Made by a program: the position numbers and the translations under genes. From NCBI GenBank assembly GCA_951802425.1, contig OX637796.1, positions 62,001 to 126,000 on the forward strand: 64,000 bases of DNA, written 5' to 3'. This document shows, in pieces, positions 36,466-47,029 of the stretch. Source of the stretch: Clavaria fumosa (Eukaryota; Basidiomycota; Agaricomycetes; Agaricales; Clavariaceae). Each line of letters begins with the position of its first letter. Position 1 is the stretch's first letter. The notes under the pieces were generated by a model. The model saw only the letters and a list, made by a program, of their open reading frames with translations, was not told the DNA's origin and made no database searches.

Positions 36466-37065
36466 CAGTTTATCAAAACCGGACCTTGGTCCTCGAGAGA
36501 GATCCGTGAGCAGAAGCTCCACCCGGGATACTTCCCCAGAGAATTCCCCGTGCTACTTACCACCGCCCTTAACCAAGAGATATTCCGTCAGGCTACCAAA
36601 GGCCTGACGATTGAGGACATCGAAAACGTCGAGTCCCCGCCGAGAACGCCCTCGCCCGCTCCTACCCCACGACCCCCTACCTACGCCACCGCCTCAGTTC
36701 AGACTGACGCCCCCGAGCCCGAACCCGCCCCCGAGCGTTTCCTACGAGCATGCACAGCCAACGCTTGGCTCGTCATCGATACCAGCCGAAACCCGCCCCG
36801 ACTCGCCTCTTGGGCGCCCATCAACCCCCGAGCGTATCCTAGTGCCTGGCCTCGGCCTGCTTCAGATATCCGAAGAAGTCTTCAGGACGCCCTCGGCCAG
36901 CAGAGCACCCTCGCCACCACCCACGAACCTTGCCCTCCCCGTTCGACTCAATCCCCCGTCACCTCGGACTCCTTCTCCCCCTCCTCAGTCTCCTCCGTCT
37001 CCTTCGCCTCCGACTCAACGGAACTCCCGGACATCGACGAGGAACTCCGCGGATACGATGTCTAG
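36466..37065 (+). CDS. Upstream overlapping frame of chromovirus 1 (ORF1)
   Basis: An open frame of 200 codons from 36466 (no ATG near the start; GTG at 36550). Acidic helical N-terminal part (QEIFRQATKGLTIEDIENVE), then Pro-rich, then the words ATASVQTDAPEPEPAPERFL and NPRAYPS, and a Ser-rich acidic tail. It overlaps the gag frame in the +1 phase from 36611. The same arrangement, with a VAIQTE word and NPIPPS, occurs in chromovirus 2 (44250-44837). Either the N-terminal end of Gag reached by a frame switch, or a separate small protein. Function unknown. Confidence 0.5.
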   Translation, partial: QFIKTGPWSSREIREQKLHPGYFPREFPVLLTTALNQEIFRQATKGLTIEDIENVESPPRTPSPAPTPRPPTYATASVQTDAPEPEPAPERFLRACTANAWLVIDTSRNPPRLASWAPINPRAYPSAWPRPASDIRRSLQDALGQQSTLATTHEPCPPRSTQSPVTSDSFSPSSVSSVSFASDSTELPDIDEELRGYDV

Positions 37066-37300
37066 CGGATTCACCATCGCCCCCTTCGACGGGAGTAGTG
37101 TTGCCTACCGGACTTTTGTCTGGCAGCTCAATGTTTTCTTCCTCGCCGAGCCAGATAGGTTCAACACGGACCTAAAACGAATTCTGTTTGCCTTGAACCA
37201 GATGCGCGGGGGATACGCCGGAGACTGGGCCAACTCCGTGGTCGAGAAGATAGTCGCAACTATTCCGCCTGGAAGAGGCAGGCCCTCGCCATCGACCTGA
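36611..37300 (+). pseudogene. gag, N-terminal part (chromovirus 1)
   Basis: Pro-rich N-terminal 150 codons, then the Gag core start TIAPFDGSSVAYRTFVWQLN and LKRILFALNQMRGGYAGDWA. After VVEKIVA the frame runs out of similarity and stops at 37300. Compared with gag at 45030-45560, about 80-90 codons of the core are missing, and reading resumes in another frame at WKRQALAIDLMLERC (about 37270). So gag carries an internal deletion with a phase change. Gag would assemble the particle. Confidence 0.75.
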
Positions 37301-37668
37301 TGCTCGAACGTTGCGACGCCATGCGCCCCGCCCGGCAGGTCATCTACGCGAAACCACCCGACCGCCCGGCCCCGCGACCTTCTGCACCCCCACAACACGA
37401 CCCGAACGCGATGCAGGTCGACCGGATTCTGTCACGTGGCAATTGTTACAATTGTCAACAGCCCGGCCACCTTGCACGCAACTGCCCGCTCCCTCGTAAG
37501 CCCCCCCGAGTTCCCCGGATCGATGTCCGGGCCAATGACACCTCGACCGCGACCGCCAATGAGCTTGAGGCCCTGGTGGCCCAGCTCTGTGACACCATCG
37601 AGGTGAAGGATAAGGAACTCGGGGCGCTGAAAGAGGCGAAGGCGGATTTTCCTGCAGGCGAGGAATGA
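37268..37668 (+). CDS. gag, zinc knuckle part (chromovirus 1)
   Basis: Frame with WKRQALAID, a Pro-rich spacer and a perfect CCHC zinc knuckle at 37444-37485: C-Y-N-C-Q-Q-P-G-H-L-A-R-N-C (CX2CX4HX4C), which binds element RNA. A Leu/Glu-rich segment ends the frame at 37668, overlapping the start of the protease frame at 37665 by four bases. Confidence 0.8.
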
Positions 37669-38711
37669 AGGAAGCAGCTTCCCCGCCTAAGTCCCCCCCC
37701 TGTACTAGTACCGCAGCAATACCAGTTTCTGACTCGTCTCCTAAACTGCTTCTAAGGATGATGAAAATAGTGGGCTGCCAAGAAACAGCCCAACTCGAAT
37801 TCAGAGTTCGAATCTCACCCCCTGCCTTCCCGAGTAGAGCCGTACACGGGAAAGTGCTTATCGACAGCAGCAGCACAACCTCGGTCATGGATCACAGCTT
37901 CGCTAATCGAAACTGTTTCCCCATGGAACGACTCCCATCCCCGATGATCACTAGGAATGCAGACAGTACCGCAAACTCGCGAGGACCCATCACGCACTTT
38001 ACAAAGGTCGCGGTCGAATTTGGTCTTGGACACCGCAAAATTATCGAATGCTACCTAGGCGACTACCCCGACTTCGACCTCGTTCTAGGCGATGATTGGC
38101 TCCGGAAACACAATCCGACCATTGACTGGCGGACTCGCTCCCTCGAATTTCGGCATTGCCGCGACCTTCCCTGCAGTGCCGCAGTACGTGTCATCGCGAA
38201 CGACTCCCCCGACTGGCCGACTCTCTTCCCGCGAGTATTCGGAGAAGAATTCTACAATGTTTTACCCCCGCACCGTCCCGGAGTCGACATCGACATCCAG
38301 CTAGGGAACGATGCCCGTCCATACTGGTCCCAGATTTACCCGACGCCCAAGGCTTACCGTGCAGAGCTCCGAAAGTGGCTAGACGAGAACCTCGCGACTG
38401 GACGAATTTATCCAGGCCAGTCGCCCTGGGCTAGTCCCCTCTTTTTCAAGAACGAAGGAGACAAGCTCCGGCCTGTGGTCGACTACAAATGGCTAAACGA
38501 AGTCACGGTCAAGAATGCCTACCCTCTCCCTCTCATCCGGAACATCTACGATCGCTTGCAGAAGTTCCGGTACTATTCAAAAATCGATATCCAGATTGGG
38601 TTCAACAACGTCCGGGCGTCGAAGGAGAGCGAGAAGTTGTTAGCGTTTATATGTGAATACGGCCAATTTCTCTGCCGAGTCATGCCTTTCGGAGTTACTA
38701 ATGCCCCGTGA
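37665..38711 (+). pseudogene. pol, protease and RT N-terminal half (chromovirus 1)
   Basis: Starts four bases inside the gag stop. Protease: GKVLIDSSSTTSVMDHS near residue 65, where the active triad D-S/T-G reads D-S-S, then FDLVLGDDWLRKHNP near residue 145, the usual flap and second loop. RT follows: RPYWSQIYPTPKAYRAEL, LRPVVDYKWLN, NAYPLPLI and FGVTNAP. The frame ends there at 38711: a single base is missing in the codon after NAP, and the RT palm continues in the next frame. Confidence 0.85.
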
Positions 38712-41014
38712 TCTTTCAAGGCTTTATGGACAGTATCCTGAAGGATCTGGTGGCCACCGGTCAGGTCTTCGTGTATATTGACGACATTCTCATCTGCTCC
38801 GACACTCGCGAAGAACTTCGCGACCTTACCGCACGCATTTTCCAGGTTCTCCAAGAAAATCACCTGACCGTCAAACCCGCGAAATGCGAATTTGAACGGA
38901 CTGAGGTGACTTTCCTCGGAAACAAGATCCGGCAGGGAACCATCGAAAAGAGCAAGAAGAGATGTTCGGCTATCGACAACTGGCCAATTCTGAAATCTGC
39001 CAAGGATGCGCGCAGATACACGGCCCTCGGAAGTTACTACTGACGGTACATCCCGAATTATGCCAAGATTGCCACCCCTCTCCATGCCTGCACCGGCAAA
39101 GGTGAATTTAATTTAACAGACGCCGCACTCAAGTTGTTCTACGACATCCAGGACGCAATCAGAAACTCGGTCCAGGTCGCGATCCCACAGGACGGAATGC
39201 CATGGAAAATCGAGACGGATGCCAGCGAGATCGCGACTTTGGCTATCCTATACCAGCAACAGGACGGAGTGTGGAGGATGGTGGACTGCTTGTCAACAAA
39301 ACTCCGGGACGCCCAGCTAAACTACGATGTCTACAACCTGGAACTCCTCACGGTGATAAGAGCGCTCGAGGAATGGCAACACTACCTCCTCGGCCAGGAT
39401 TTCGAGGTCCACACGGACCATAAGAACCTTTCGTACTTCCGGAAGCCAAACCTGCTCAATGGATGCCAGAACCGGTGGAGACAGTTCCTATCCCTCTTCT
39501 GCTTCAAGATCATCCCTCGTTCCGGAAAGTCAAATGCCGCAGCTGATGCTCTTTCCCGACACCCCGACTATGATGACCAACCTCCCCACCCCGCCCAAGT
39601 TCTATTGCCGGACCACTTCTTCCCGGTCAACGAGACCCTGTCCCTAATGGAGAAGCTGAGGATCGAACAAGCTCTGGGAACCCCTCCAGAAGGAGCGGAG
39701 AAGGATAAGGAAGGGTACTTCTGGGTACACGAGAAGCTCTGGGTCCCGGCATCGCTCGTAAAAGACATCCTCGACCTCCACCACTCGGCTCGAACTACCG
39801 TACACCCAGGGATCTCCAAAACCCAGGTTGCAGTCGCAAAATACTGGTACTGGCCCACACTTAAGAAGGACACCCGCGCTTACGTTATCGCCTGCGATGT
39901 CTGCCCGAGGATCAAACCCCGACGCGGACGAAAGCCGGCTCCCCTCCACCCTCTCCCAATCCCCTCGCGACCTTGGCAAGTCATTGGTTGGGACTTGATC
40001 GGCCCAGTCTCGGAATCCGCAGGCTATGACATGATCTTGGTGATCAAAGATTACTTAACCAAGACCATTGTCCTCGCCCCGACTGTCAAGGAACTTACGT
40101 CGGAAGGAGCGGCCTCAATCCTCCTTGAGAAAGTCTATGCCTATTATGGACTTCCGGAGAAGGTAGTATCTGATCGAGGAGGCCAGTTTATTTCCAAATT
40201 CATGCGCAAGGTCTACGATAAATTAGGCATCAAGTCTGCTGTCTCCACCGCCTACCACCCACAGACGGATGGGCAAGTAGAGAGGGCCAACCAGGAAGTA
40301 GAAGTGGTTCTCTGCACACTGACCAAGGAAGACCAGGCCGATTGGGCCGCCGTGCTTCCCCTCGCCCAGTTTGCTCTCAACTCGCGACCTATCCGCGACT
40401 CAGACATCACTCCTTTTTCGGCTCTCCATGGTTTCGACCCCGCCCCAATCCCCGATTTCCCCGCCGGCTTTGATATACCTGCTGCCGATGAATTCCTCGT
40501 GCGAGTTTCCGCTGCCCGTGATCGCCTCCGGGATGTTTTATGGAAGGGACAAGCGACCGACTCCGTGACTTACGATGACCACTCGCGAGAGCCAGAGATC
40601 TATAAGAAAGGTGGCCTGGTATATTTAGACTCGCGAAATCTCCCCCTCAATCTCCCCTCCAAGAAGCTCGGGCCTAAGTTCATCGGCCCCTTCCCCATGG
40701 AGGAGAAGGTAGGAACCTCGGCTTATCGCCTTACCCTTCCCCCGAGTTGGCGGATCCACCCGGTCTTCAATGAGACCTTGCTCAAGCCCTTCCGAGGAGA
40801 CCCGTCCTCCGTTCGACCACTGCCCGAACTCATAGAGGGAGGTGAGCAGTATGATGTCGAACGGGTCCTAGCCAAGAGGAAGAGGAGAGGGAAGGTCCAG
40901 TACCTGGTGAGCTGGGTCGGCTATCCGCCCAAGGAAAATACCTGGGAGCCTCTGGAGAACCTCACACGCGCTAAGGAGGCCATTGCGGAGTTTGTTCAGG
41001 AGAACAAATCTTAG
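38708..41014 (+). pseudogene. pol, RT palm to chromodomain (chromovirus 1)
   Basis: One frame of 768 codons with a single TGA at 39041 (CGA expected in YY-R-RYIPNY). RT box VYIDDILICS (intact Y-I-D-D) at about 38776; RNase H with ETDASEIAT near 39210 and TDHKNLSYF; integrase HHCC zinc region HHSARTTVHPGISK and CDVC near 39780-39905; catalytic D (GWDLIGP), D (VVSDRGGQF) and E (GQVERANQE) all present; a GPF/Y-like GPKFIGPFPM block; then a C-terminal chromodomain from YDVERVLAKRKRRG to ENTWEPLENL. The integrase chromodomain reads heterochromatin marks to target insertion. From 39134 the frame is open for 626 codons. Confidence 0.92.
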
Positions 41015-41025
41015 GAAGGGGAATA
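41012..41025 (+). promoter_or_regulatory. Polypurine tract of chromovirus 1
   Basis: TAGGAAGGGGAATA directly before the 3' LTR; primes plus-strand DNA in this family. Confidence 0.7.
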
Positions 41026-41652
41026 TGTCGCGGCGACATCACGTGATCCCCAAAGGTCGCGGACACGTGACCTGTCAAATGATCAGTAAGTCACAAGAAC
41101 TCACGTGACCACCACCGACAGTACGGCCCAAATGTGTGATGGCACATCAAGCGGGATGCCATCACCCTGTCGACGGACTGACACCTGACATCGCCCATCA
41201 AGCAACTATCCCTAACGTGACCTTGTTCTCTCCCGCGCCCCACCTTACCGCTATCCCGTCCCCTTGGCATCTCCATCTCTTTCCCACGATGACTTCCTGT
41301 TCCCCTGGCGCCCTTATACCGCTATCCCGTTCCCCCGCCGACCGACGCTTCCCTTCTTGGGACCATGACGACCTTGCGATCATTGCCCGAATACCTTCAT
41401 TTCCTCCCTACCGTTGTTCCCTTTGCATATCCTCTGTTACTACCTTGTACTAATATCGTTCCTATGGTCTTGGACTCTAGTATATATACGAGTAGATACT
41501 TGGCATGTATTCCTTAGTCTTTGATATTCTTCTGAAATCGCCTCTTTCTACCTCCTCGTTGAGCCTCTTCGTCAGCTATCCATGTGACCTTCGCGACCTT
41601 GTCACGACCTCACCGCGACCTTTGAGCTCCAGTTTTAGGATCGACCGCGACA
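41026..41652 (+). repeat. 3' LTR of chromovirus 1 (627 bp)
   Basis: Starts TGTCGCGGCGACATC and ends GACCGCGACA. Same length as the 5' LTR, about 3.5 percent different by my count; nearly all changes are C/T or G/A and mostly at CpG. Confidence 0.95.
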
Positions 41653-43626
41653 GGACTCCCAGAAACATCTGTACAATCATAGTTAGTAGTTTAATGTTTG
41701 TCCCAATCAGATTCCGTCTCCGTCTTGTAGTCCCATTGTTAAGTTTATTTCCTGACTCCCGGACATTACTCCATAGCTATGAACAGATTCCATAGTCATA
41801 CCAGAGTTATCTCCGTTGCTAGCATCGCCCCAGACTTTTGTATAAGTACTCATAGATTACAGCCTTGTCTAGCCAGTCTGAATATCAACCCCGCCTACTC
41901 GCAGTCTACTTGTCAGGGTCCTAACAAGGTTAGCGGCGAAGGGGTTAGCGGAGATATTCTATCGGAGTCCGATATCGGAGAAACGGAGAAGTAAACATGA
42001 GGAAGAGAGACTTATGGGACTGCGGCCTCAACGTATGTGTTGTGCCACCGCATATATACGTGTCCCTATTTATCAAACAAGAACAATACCCAAGGGAGAA
42101 TCAGAACACAAGTCAAAACTCCGAAGTTGATCAGAGTCCGCCGGAGTTGGTCGGAGTTGATCGGATGACGTGGAGAACGTCGAGGACAATGAGGACGAAA
42201 GCTCAGAGATGTTTTTAGGATCAAGAGACGTTAATATTCAAACTAAGGAGCAGGGAGATACAGGTGGAAACTTATACTGCAAGGACAGAGTATAGGAGTA
42301 ATGTGAAACAATGTACATATCAAATTACTAGGAGAGTTTCACCACTTGTGCCTGTGCAATTTTCTTGGAACAAAGAAACAACAACAAAAGTGACTCCCAT
42401 GGGTCAAGGGTATCCTCTCAGTAGTGAACAGAATGAGGGGATGGAGGGAGAAGGTTCTAGAACGAAGTCCGAATGGTCCGAAGGTCGGCGGAGTAAAGTC
42501 CGATGAAGGTGCGGAGCGGGGCATACGGAGTTACGGCGGAGCGGATCGGAGTTGGTACGGAGCTCGGAGTCCAGGGTGGGGATAGTGCTTATGCAAGCGG
42601 ATGGGGTCGTAACACTACTCCGCATTGCCTGAAACCCATCTCCCACCTTCTCCCGAAATCCAAGACACTGATCCGCAGAGGGCATTGTTTCAATACATTC
42701 ACCAAGTCTTGTCTGAACCCAAGTCCAACTCCGTCCAAACTCTGGTTTGCTCCACTGCACCCGGACTTTATTGTTCCTGCCCAGACTTTACTCCGCCCGA
42801 CCCCTGCGACATAGATGTAACAGCTACTATATTTCAAATTTTGCTGGAAGACCCCAGGAACCCTAAATAAATTTTTGTGGTGAAAAAAAAGTTTTGAGGA
42901 AAAGCACCAAATGAGAGTACACATCATCAAAGACATAGTGAGGACTAAAAGGGGGGACTTTTTTTTTGGGGAATATTTTATGTGGGGTCCTTGTCGGGGT
43001 GCCACTGCTAAGTACAAACTTGTAGCATGTTATATGATAGTGGTCATCATTTAGAGCATCCATGATCAATTTCAAGAGATTTTCACAGTTAGATCTTGTG
43101 CTGTGAGGCCTGCAAACTTGTATGGGTACTTGTGTTGTTTAGGTTTGTAGGAAGGCAACTGTAGTCCTGGATGTGGCAGAGTAATTGAAACAAAGTCAGG
43201 GTGTATTATTCATGCACTATACTCAATCTTTCAATGTGATCCCATTTGATTTAGGTGCCACCACAAGTACAAACTTGTGTGAGGATGTGAGAACTGGATT
43301 CTGACTATATGCTGGAATTGTTGCTTTGTGGGTGATGGGAGGGGGGAGAGAGGGATGGAATATGATAGGTATGGGATGGCCCAGTATAGCATTGCATTTG
43401 TTTTGGAATCCTATGGTTGGTTTTGATAAACGGGAGAATTTTGACTGGGTTGGTCAGCAGCTTTGGCATGCATTGGGAAATGAGTTTTGGGAAAATATAA
43501 ACCATGGAAATTGAGGATTAGAGGGGTAGATATAGGCACACAAAATTTCAAAAGACTAGCTTGAGTGGTTAGCTTGCAGTGAAAGAAAGTGCAGATACTC
43601 CATCTGCACAAGGACTATGCTATTAG
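41653..43626. other. Gene-free stretch between chromoviruses, CGGAG-rich part
   Basis: 41900-42620 contains about 13 CGGAG words in 720 bp, against fewer than one expected. 42620-42870 has short open stretches without recognisable product. 42870-43626 is AT-richer with an A8 and a T9 run and nothing I can name. Confidence 0.5.
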
Positions 43627-44257
43627 TGTCAGGATCCATTATGTAAGCCGCCGTCACTGAATCCACAACGCGCTAGGGACTAGTTACGAGGGCCGAGTAT
43701 GGGACCACGTGACCCTCCGCGACCATGCAGCGGCACCTATGAGCTCCCGATAAGTGCCGCCACGTGCCCATGCCCACGTTCCTCGACCTTTTCCCATGCT
43801 TTGCAATTCGTGATGGAGGCGGATCAGCAATAATTCCTCTGACAGCTCTCATCAAGTAATCTACCCTAATCGGGACTAATCCAGGCCCCTCCACAGCCAG
43901 CCAAGCCCATGCTAAGCATTTCTCTTGTCACTTTCCCCTTATCCGTCCCTTGCCGCTACCTTCTGTATTTGGTATCCCCTTTTCCCTATACTGACTCCCC
44001 TATTCCGCGCGACTCAGTGTGCATAGCCTCATTCCCCTTTTTATGACTTGTCCCCTACACAGCCCCCTTTCCCCAGTATATATAGTACCTTTGTAATGTG
44101 TGTAGTTCCCTACGTTGAAATCGAGCTTCTTTCCCCTTCTTGCTTCTGTGAGGGACTTGGACCAACACAATTTCAACGTCCACCCCTTGCTACCTTGACC
44201 CTGTCAACCCCCAGTCGGCCTAGCTTTCTCCCTACCCCCTGCCCATCGTGTGCAACA
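43627..44257 (+). repeat. 5' LTR of chromovirus 2 (about 631 bp)
   Basis: Starts TGTCAGGATCCATTATG; its first 266 bp match 49626-49891 with about a dozen differences, mostly transitions. End set at TGTGCAACA before GAATGACG by analogy with the GTGTAACA end of the LTR at 59972-60401. TATATATAG lies at 44078, CACGTG words at 43711 and 43761. Confidence 0.85.
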
Positions 44258-44837
44258 GAATGACGAGAGAATCATCCTGGCATACCCAATGCGTAATGAA
44301 GACATAACGGACAAGTGGCTCACCACGGTCCTAGATTTTGGTGAGGACGAATATTGGGCCCGATACTTTGACACCCATGTAAGAACAGAATTCTACCCGG
44401 ACGCCCTGACGGAATCCGACGTATTGGAGACGGAAACTGCGGTACTGAGACCGCGAGAGCTACGCCCTTTCGAACTGTGGATTATTGAGGAGGAGAGACG
44501 ACTTGCCCCCTATTTTGCAAGGTTGTATGCACAGGAACAGAGTCGACGAGAAGAGAGATTGAGAGAGGCACTGAGAGCTGCCCTACCAGATTCTGCGACC
44601 TCAGGCACAAGATCGCCCATACACAGCACCATTGACATTAACCTCGACGACCTCGAGGACTACATGAACAGCGACAATGATGAGTCGACGAACGAACCCA
44701 CGCACGTTTCCGTGGCGATCCAGACAGAGCTTAGCCTCATCGGAATCGAACAATTCCTCATCCACGAGTACCGACCCCTCGCCTTCATCTGTCGTCCCAT
44801 CAACCCCATCCCCCCCAGCACCACCAGTTCATACTGA
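44250..44837 (+). CDS. Upstream overlapping frame of chromovirus 2 (ORF1)
   Basis: 196 codons, starting at the GTG at 44250 or the ATG at 44292 (residue 14). Acidic, with helical segments (LWIIEEERRLAPYFARLYAQ), a Glu/Arg-rich middle, an Asp/Asn/Ser acidic run, then VSVAIQTELSLIGIEQFL and NPIPPS. It overlaps gag by 161 bp in the +1 phase. Layout and the V-x-x-Q-T-(D/E) word match the upstream frame of chromovirus 1 although the proteins are otherwise very different. It may be the normal N-terminus of a Gag made by a frame switch, or a separate protein. I do not recognise a domain. Confidence 0.55.
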   Translation: MQQNDERIILAYPMRNEDITDKWLTTVLDFGEDEYWARYFDTHVRTEFYPDALTESDVLETETAVLRPRELRPFELWIIEEERRLAPYFARLYAQEQSRREERLREALRAALPDSATSGTRSPIHSTIDINLDDLEDYMNSDNDESTNEPTHVSVAIQTELSLIGIEQFLIHEYRPLAFICRPINPIPPSTTSSY

Positions 44838-45669
44838 GCCCCCCATAGACTTTGCGAGTTTAGACGAGCGCCTAGCCCGGCCAGCACCGTCGCCACCACC
44901 ACCACCACAATCACCTGCGACTCCAGAACCGGAACCCCAACCCCAACCCGCGAGTCCATCGCTGCCAGAACCCTCACCGCCGCCCTCGCCCGCACCCGAA
45001 ATGGCAGACACCATCCCCACAGCCCCAATGCTGAGGCTGGACCTAGCCGTTCCATCTTTTGATGGAAATAAGAAGAATTTTTGGACCTTCCTCAGGTCCC
45101 TCCAACTACAGTTCCTGGGAAACCAGGGGCTCTATGCCAGTGATCTGAACAAGATCTTGTTTGCGCTGAGTAAGATTACAGGAGAAGGATTCGCAGCAGA
45201 ATGGGTGAACATGCGGGGTGATGAGATCCTAAATGCTGGAGTAGCCAGGACTTGGGAAGATTTCGTCCTGGATCTGCGCAGGGCCTTCGATGACCCTAAC
45301 ATCACGGCGACCGCCCTAAACGATATCGCCAAGTTGAAACAGGGAGCGCTACAAGCCGCAGAGTTCTTCGCTCTATTCAAAACGTTGATGCGCAAGGCAG
45401 AGTTGGACCCGGTCAATGACTCGGACGTGTTAATCCACTGGTTGGAGATGAACCTCAACCAGAGGCTGACTACGCAGGTCTACAATGTCAACCCCATGCC
45501 AGTCACCTATGCCCAATGGAAGCAACTGGTCAAAACGTTGGACGCCCAACAGAGGAGACTCGACGCCATTATACGCGAGCAAAACGCCAGCCGCCCCGCC
45601 CCTACCCAATTCCAGCAGTCGCGACCACTCCCTACGCCTCCGCGCTACCTGAACCCGAACCCACCGTGA
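44677..45669 (+). CDS. gag core (chromovirus 2)
   Basis: 330 codons; the Pro-rich first 108 residues lie partly opposite ORF1. An internal ATG at 45001 (MADTIPTAPM) could be the true Gag start. The Gag core is complete: PSFDGNKKNFWTFLRSLQLQ, LNKILFALSKITGEGFAAEW, TWEDFVLDLRRAFDDPN, LKQGALQAAEFFALFKTL and YAQWKQLVKTLDAQQRRLD. The frame stops at 45669; the zinc knuckle lies about 130 bp on in another frame, so a small indel separates them. Confidence 0.88.
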   Translation: MMSRRTNPRTFPWRSRQSLASSESNNSSSTSTDPSPSSVVPSTPSPPAPPVHTEPPIDFASLDERLARPAPSPPPPPQSPATPEPEPQPQPASPSLPEPSPPPSPAPEMADTIPTAPMLRLDLAVPSFDGNKKNFWTFLRSLQLQFLGNQGLYASDLNKILFALSKITGEGFAAEWVNMRGDEILNAGVARTWEDFVLDLRRAFDDPNITATALNDIAKLKQGALQAAEFFALFKTLMRKAELDPVNDSDVLIHWLEMNLNQRLTTQVYNVNPMPVTYAQWKQLVKTLDAQQRRLDAIIREQNASRPAPTQFQQSRPLPTPPRYLNPNPP

Positions 45670-45765
45670 CCCGCACCTCGCTTCCCCTCCGTTCCGCAGC
45701 AGCAGCAACACGCCCCTGCTCCTCAGATAATGCCCCGTCCCGCTGGTGCCGGTGACAGGATGATC

Positions 45766-46069
45766 GTGGACCAGACGCGGCTCCTGCGGTTGAACGTCGA
45801 TGCTTCCGCTGTGGCCAAGTGGGTCACATCGCCCGAAACTGCCACCTCCCAGACTCGCGACCCTATGTCCCGAGGCCACAGGTTCGCACGATGGTCCCTG
45901 GCCCAATAGAGGTGGAAGAATATGAGAACAAACTTGCGCTACTCCGCAACAGGCTCGTGATATACAAGAGAGAGAGACAGATGGCTGGTGCCCTGCAGGC
46001 CCAGCAACAACAACAACAGCTCCCGCCGGCTCCCACCCAGGAGCAGGGTTTTGGAGAAGAGACGCAGTG
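45766..46069 (+). pseudogene. gag zinc knuckle and tail (chromovirus 2)
   Basis: Zinc knuckle C-F-R-C-G-Q-V-G-H-I-A-R-N-C (CX2CX4HX4C, 45801-45842) in the frame open to 46069, followed by a coiled-coil-like EYENKLALLRNRL and a Gln run. No good start codon precedes it, so it needs a frame change from the gag core. Confidence 0.8.
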
Positions 46070-47029
46070 AGTCCGAACTCATGTCTCTGTAATAGTACAA
46101 GCAACGTTCCCGCCCCCACCCCTGTACCCATAGCAAGTATACCCAAATACATGATCTTGCAACGGAGACATGCTCAGAGTGCGAACGAACTTGAGGACAA
46201 CAGAACAACAAAAGTTGCGGAAGAGAAACCAAAGAGGCAGAAGAGAGAGTTGACCTTACTGGCGCACTTTGAAACTCTGACTACGGCTGAATGGGGAGGT
46301 GTTAAGGTCCTGATCAACTCAGGATGTACCAATTGTTTTATGGACCTGGCCTGGTGTAAGGAACTTGGACTGGAACCCGTCCCACTACAAAACCCGATCG
46401 AAGTGTACAATGTGGACGGATCAGCAAACAAGAACAGACCAATCCGCTACAGCATTGACCTCCTGCTAATGATAGGGGACCACCAGGAGCGAATACACTT
46501 CTTGCTCAGAGCTGCCAAATCGCACAAGATCATCTTGGGGCATGACTGGCTGTCCAAACACAACCCCGAGATCAATTGGCCACTAGGCAAGGTTTCCTTC
46601 ATGCGCTGCCCCACAAGTTGCCACTTTGACCCACATCTCGCAAGCCCTTGGGCCTATCCTAAAGGCAGTATATGGGACAATGCGCTACAGACAACCATAG
46701 ACATTCGCTTTTCGGACTCTGGAGATATGCCCAACTGGCCGTTGCTATATCCAACGGTCTTTAGTGAAGCAAAATGGGATGAGTTACCCAAACCGCGACC
46801 TGATTTTGACATCAAGATCGAGTTCCACAAGGACCCAGGGCACTTATCCTCCAAACTGTACTCACTGACTAGGGAGGAAATGACAGAAATGAATAGGTGG
46901 ATCGACGAGCAGCTGGCTTCAGGAAGGATAAGGCCCTCCAAATCCCCCTATGCCAGCCTGTTCTTTTTCAAGCGAGAAAAAGACAAGCTCCAGCCCATCA
47001 TTGATTACTCACGCCTCAACTTGTTTTGA
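46067..47029 (+). CDS. pol, protease and RT N-terminus (chromovirus 2)
   Basis: Begins at the last codon of the zinc-knuckle frame. Contains ASIPKYMILQRRH, a protease-like core VLINSGCTNCFMD, where the catalytic D-S-G reads N-S-G (AAC in place of GAC), the second loop HKIILGHDWLSKHNP, and RT fingers with LYSLTREEMTEMNRW, SPYASLFFFKRE and LQPIIDYSRLNL. It ends at 47029 in a T-run; one base would have to be added or lost to continue as IKDKFPLP. Confidence 0.85.
   Translation: MSPNSCLCNSTSNVPAPTPVPIASIPKYMILQRRHAQSANELEDNRTTKVAEEKPKRQKRELTLLAHFETLTTAEWGGVKVLINSGCTNCFMDLAWCKELGLEPVPLQNPIEVYNVDGSANKNRPIRYSIDLLLMIGDHQERIHFLLRAAKSHKIILGHDWLSKHNPEINWPLGKVSFMRCPTSCHFDPHLASPWAYPKGSIWDNALQTTIDIRFSDSGDMPNWPLLYPTVFSEAKWDELPKPRPDFDIKIEFHKDPGHLSSKLYSLTREEMTEMNRWIDEQLASGRIRPSKSPYASLFFFKREKDKLQPIIDYSRLNLF

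Larger units (their letters stand above)
35520..41652 (+). mobile_element. Ty3/Gypsy chromovirus 1, complete structure (6133 bp)
   Basis: Two 627-bp LTRs, a 5-bp target duplication GGACT (35515-35519 and 41653-41657), a PBS-like and a purine-rich tract, and gag-protease-RT-RNase H-integrase-chromodomain in the Ty3 order. LTR copies differ at about 22 sites, nearly all transitions and mostly at CpG, so insertion is not recent. Gag has an internal deletion, and pol has one frameshift and one stop, so this copy is not autonomous, though the catalytic motifs of RT and integrase are intact. Confidence 0.95.

Noticed and set aside
39568..39979. Minus-strand frames under chromovirus 1 pol
   Set aside because: Shadows of the well supported integrase frame on the plus strand.
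45430..46152. 240-codon minus-strand frame
   Set aside because: Lies opposite gag and the zinc knuckle; Gly/Val/Leu composition fits an antisense shadow.
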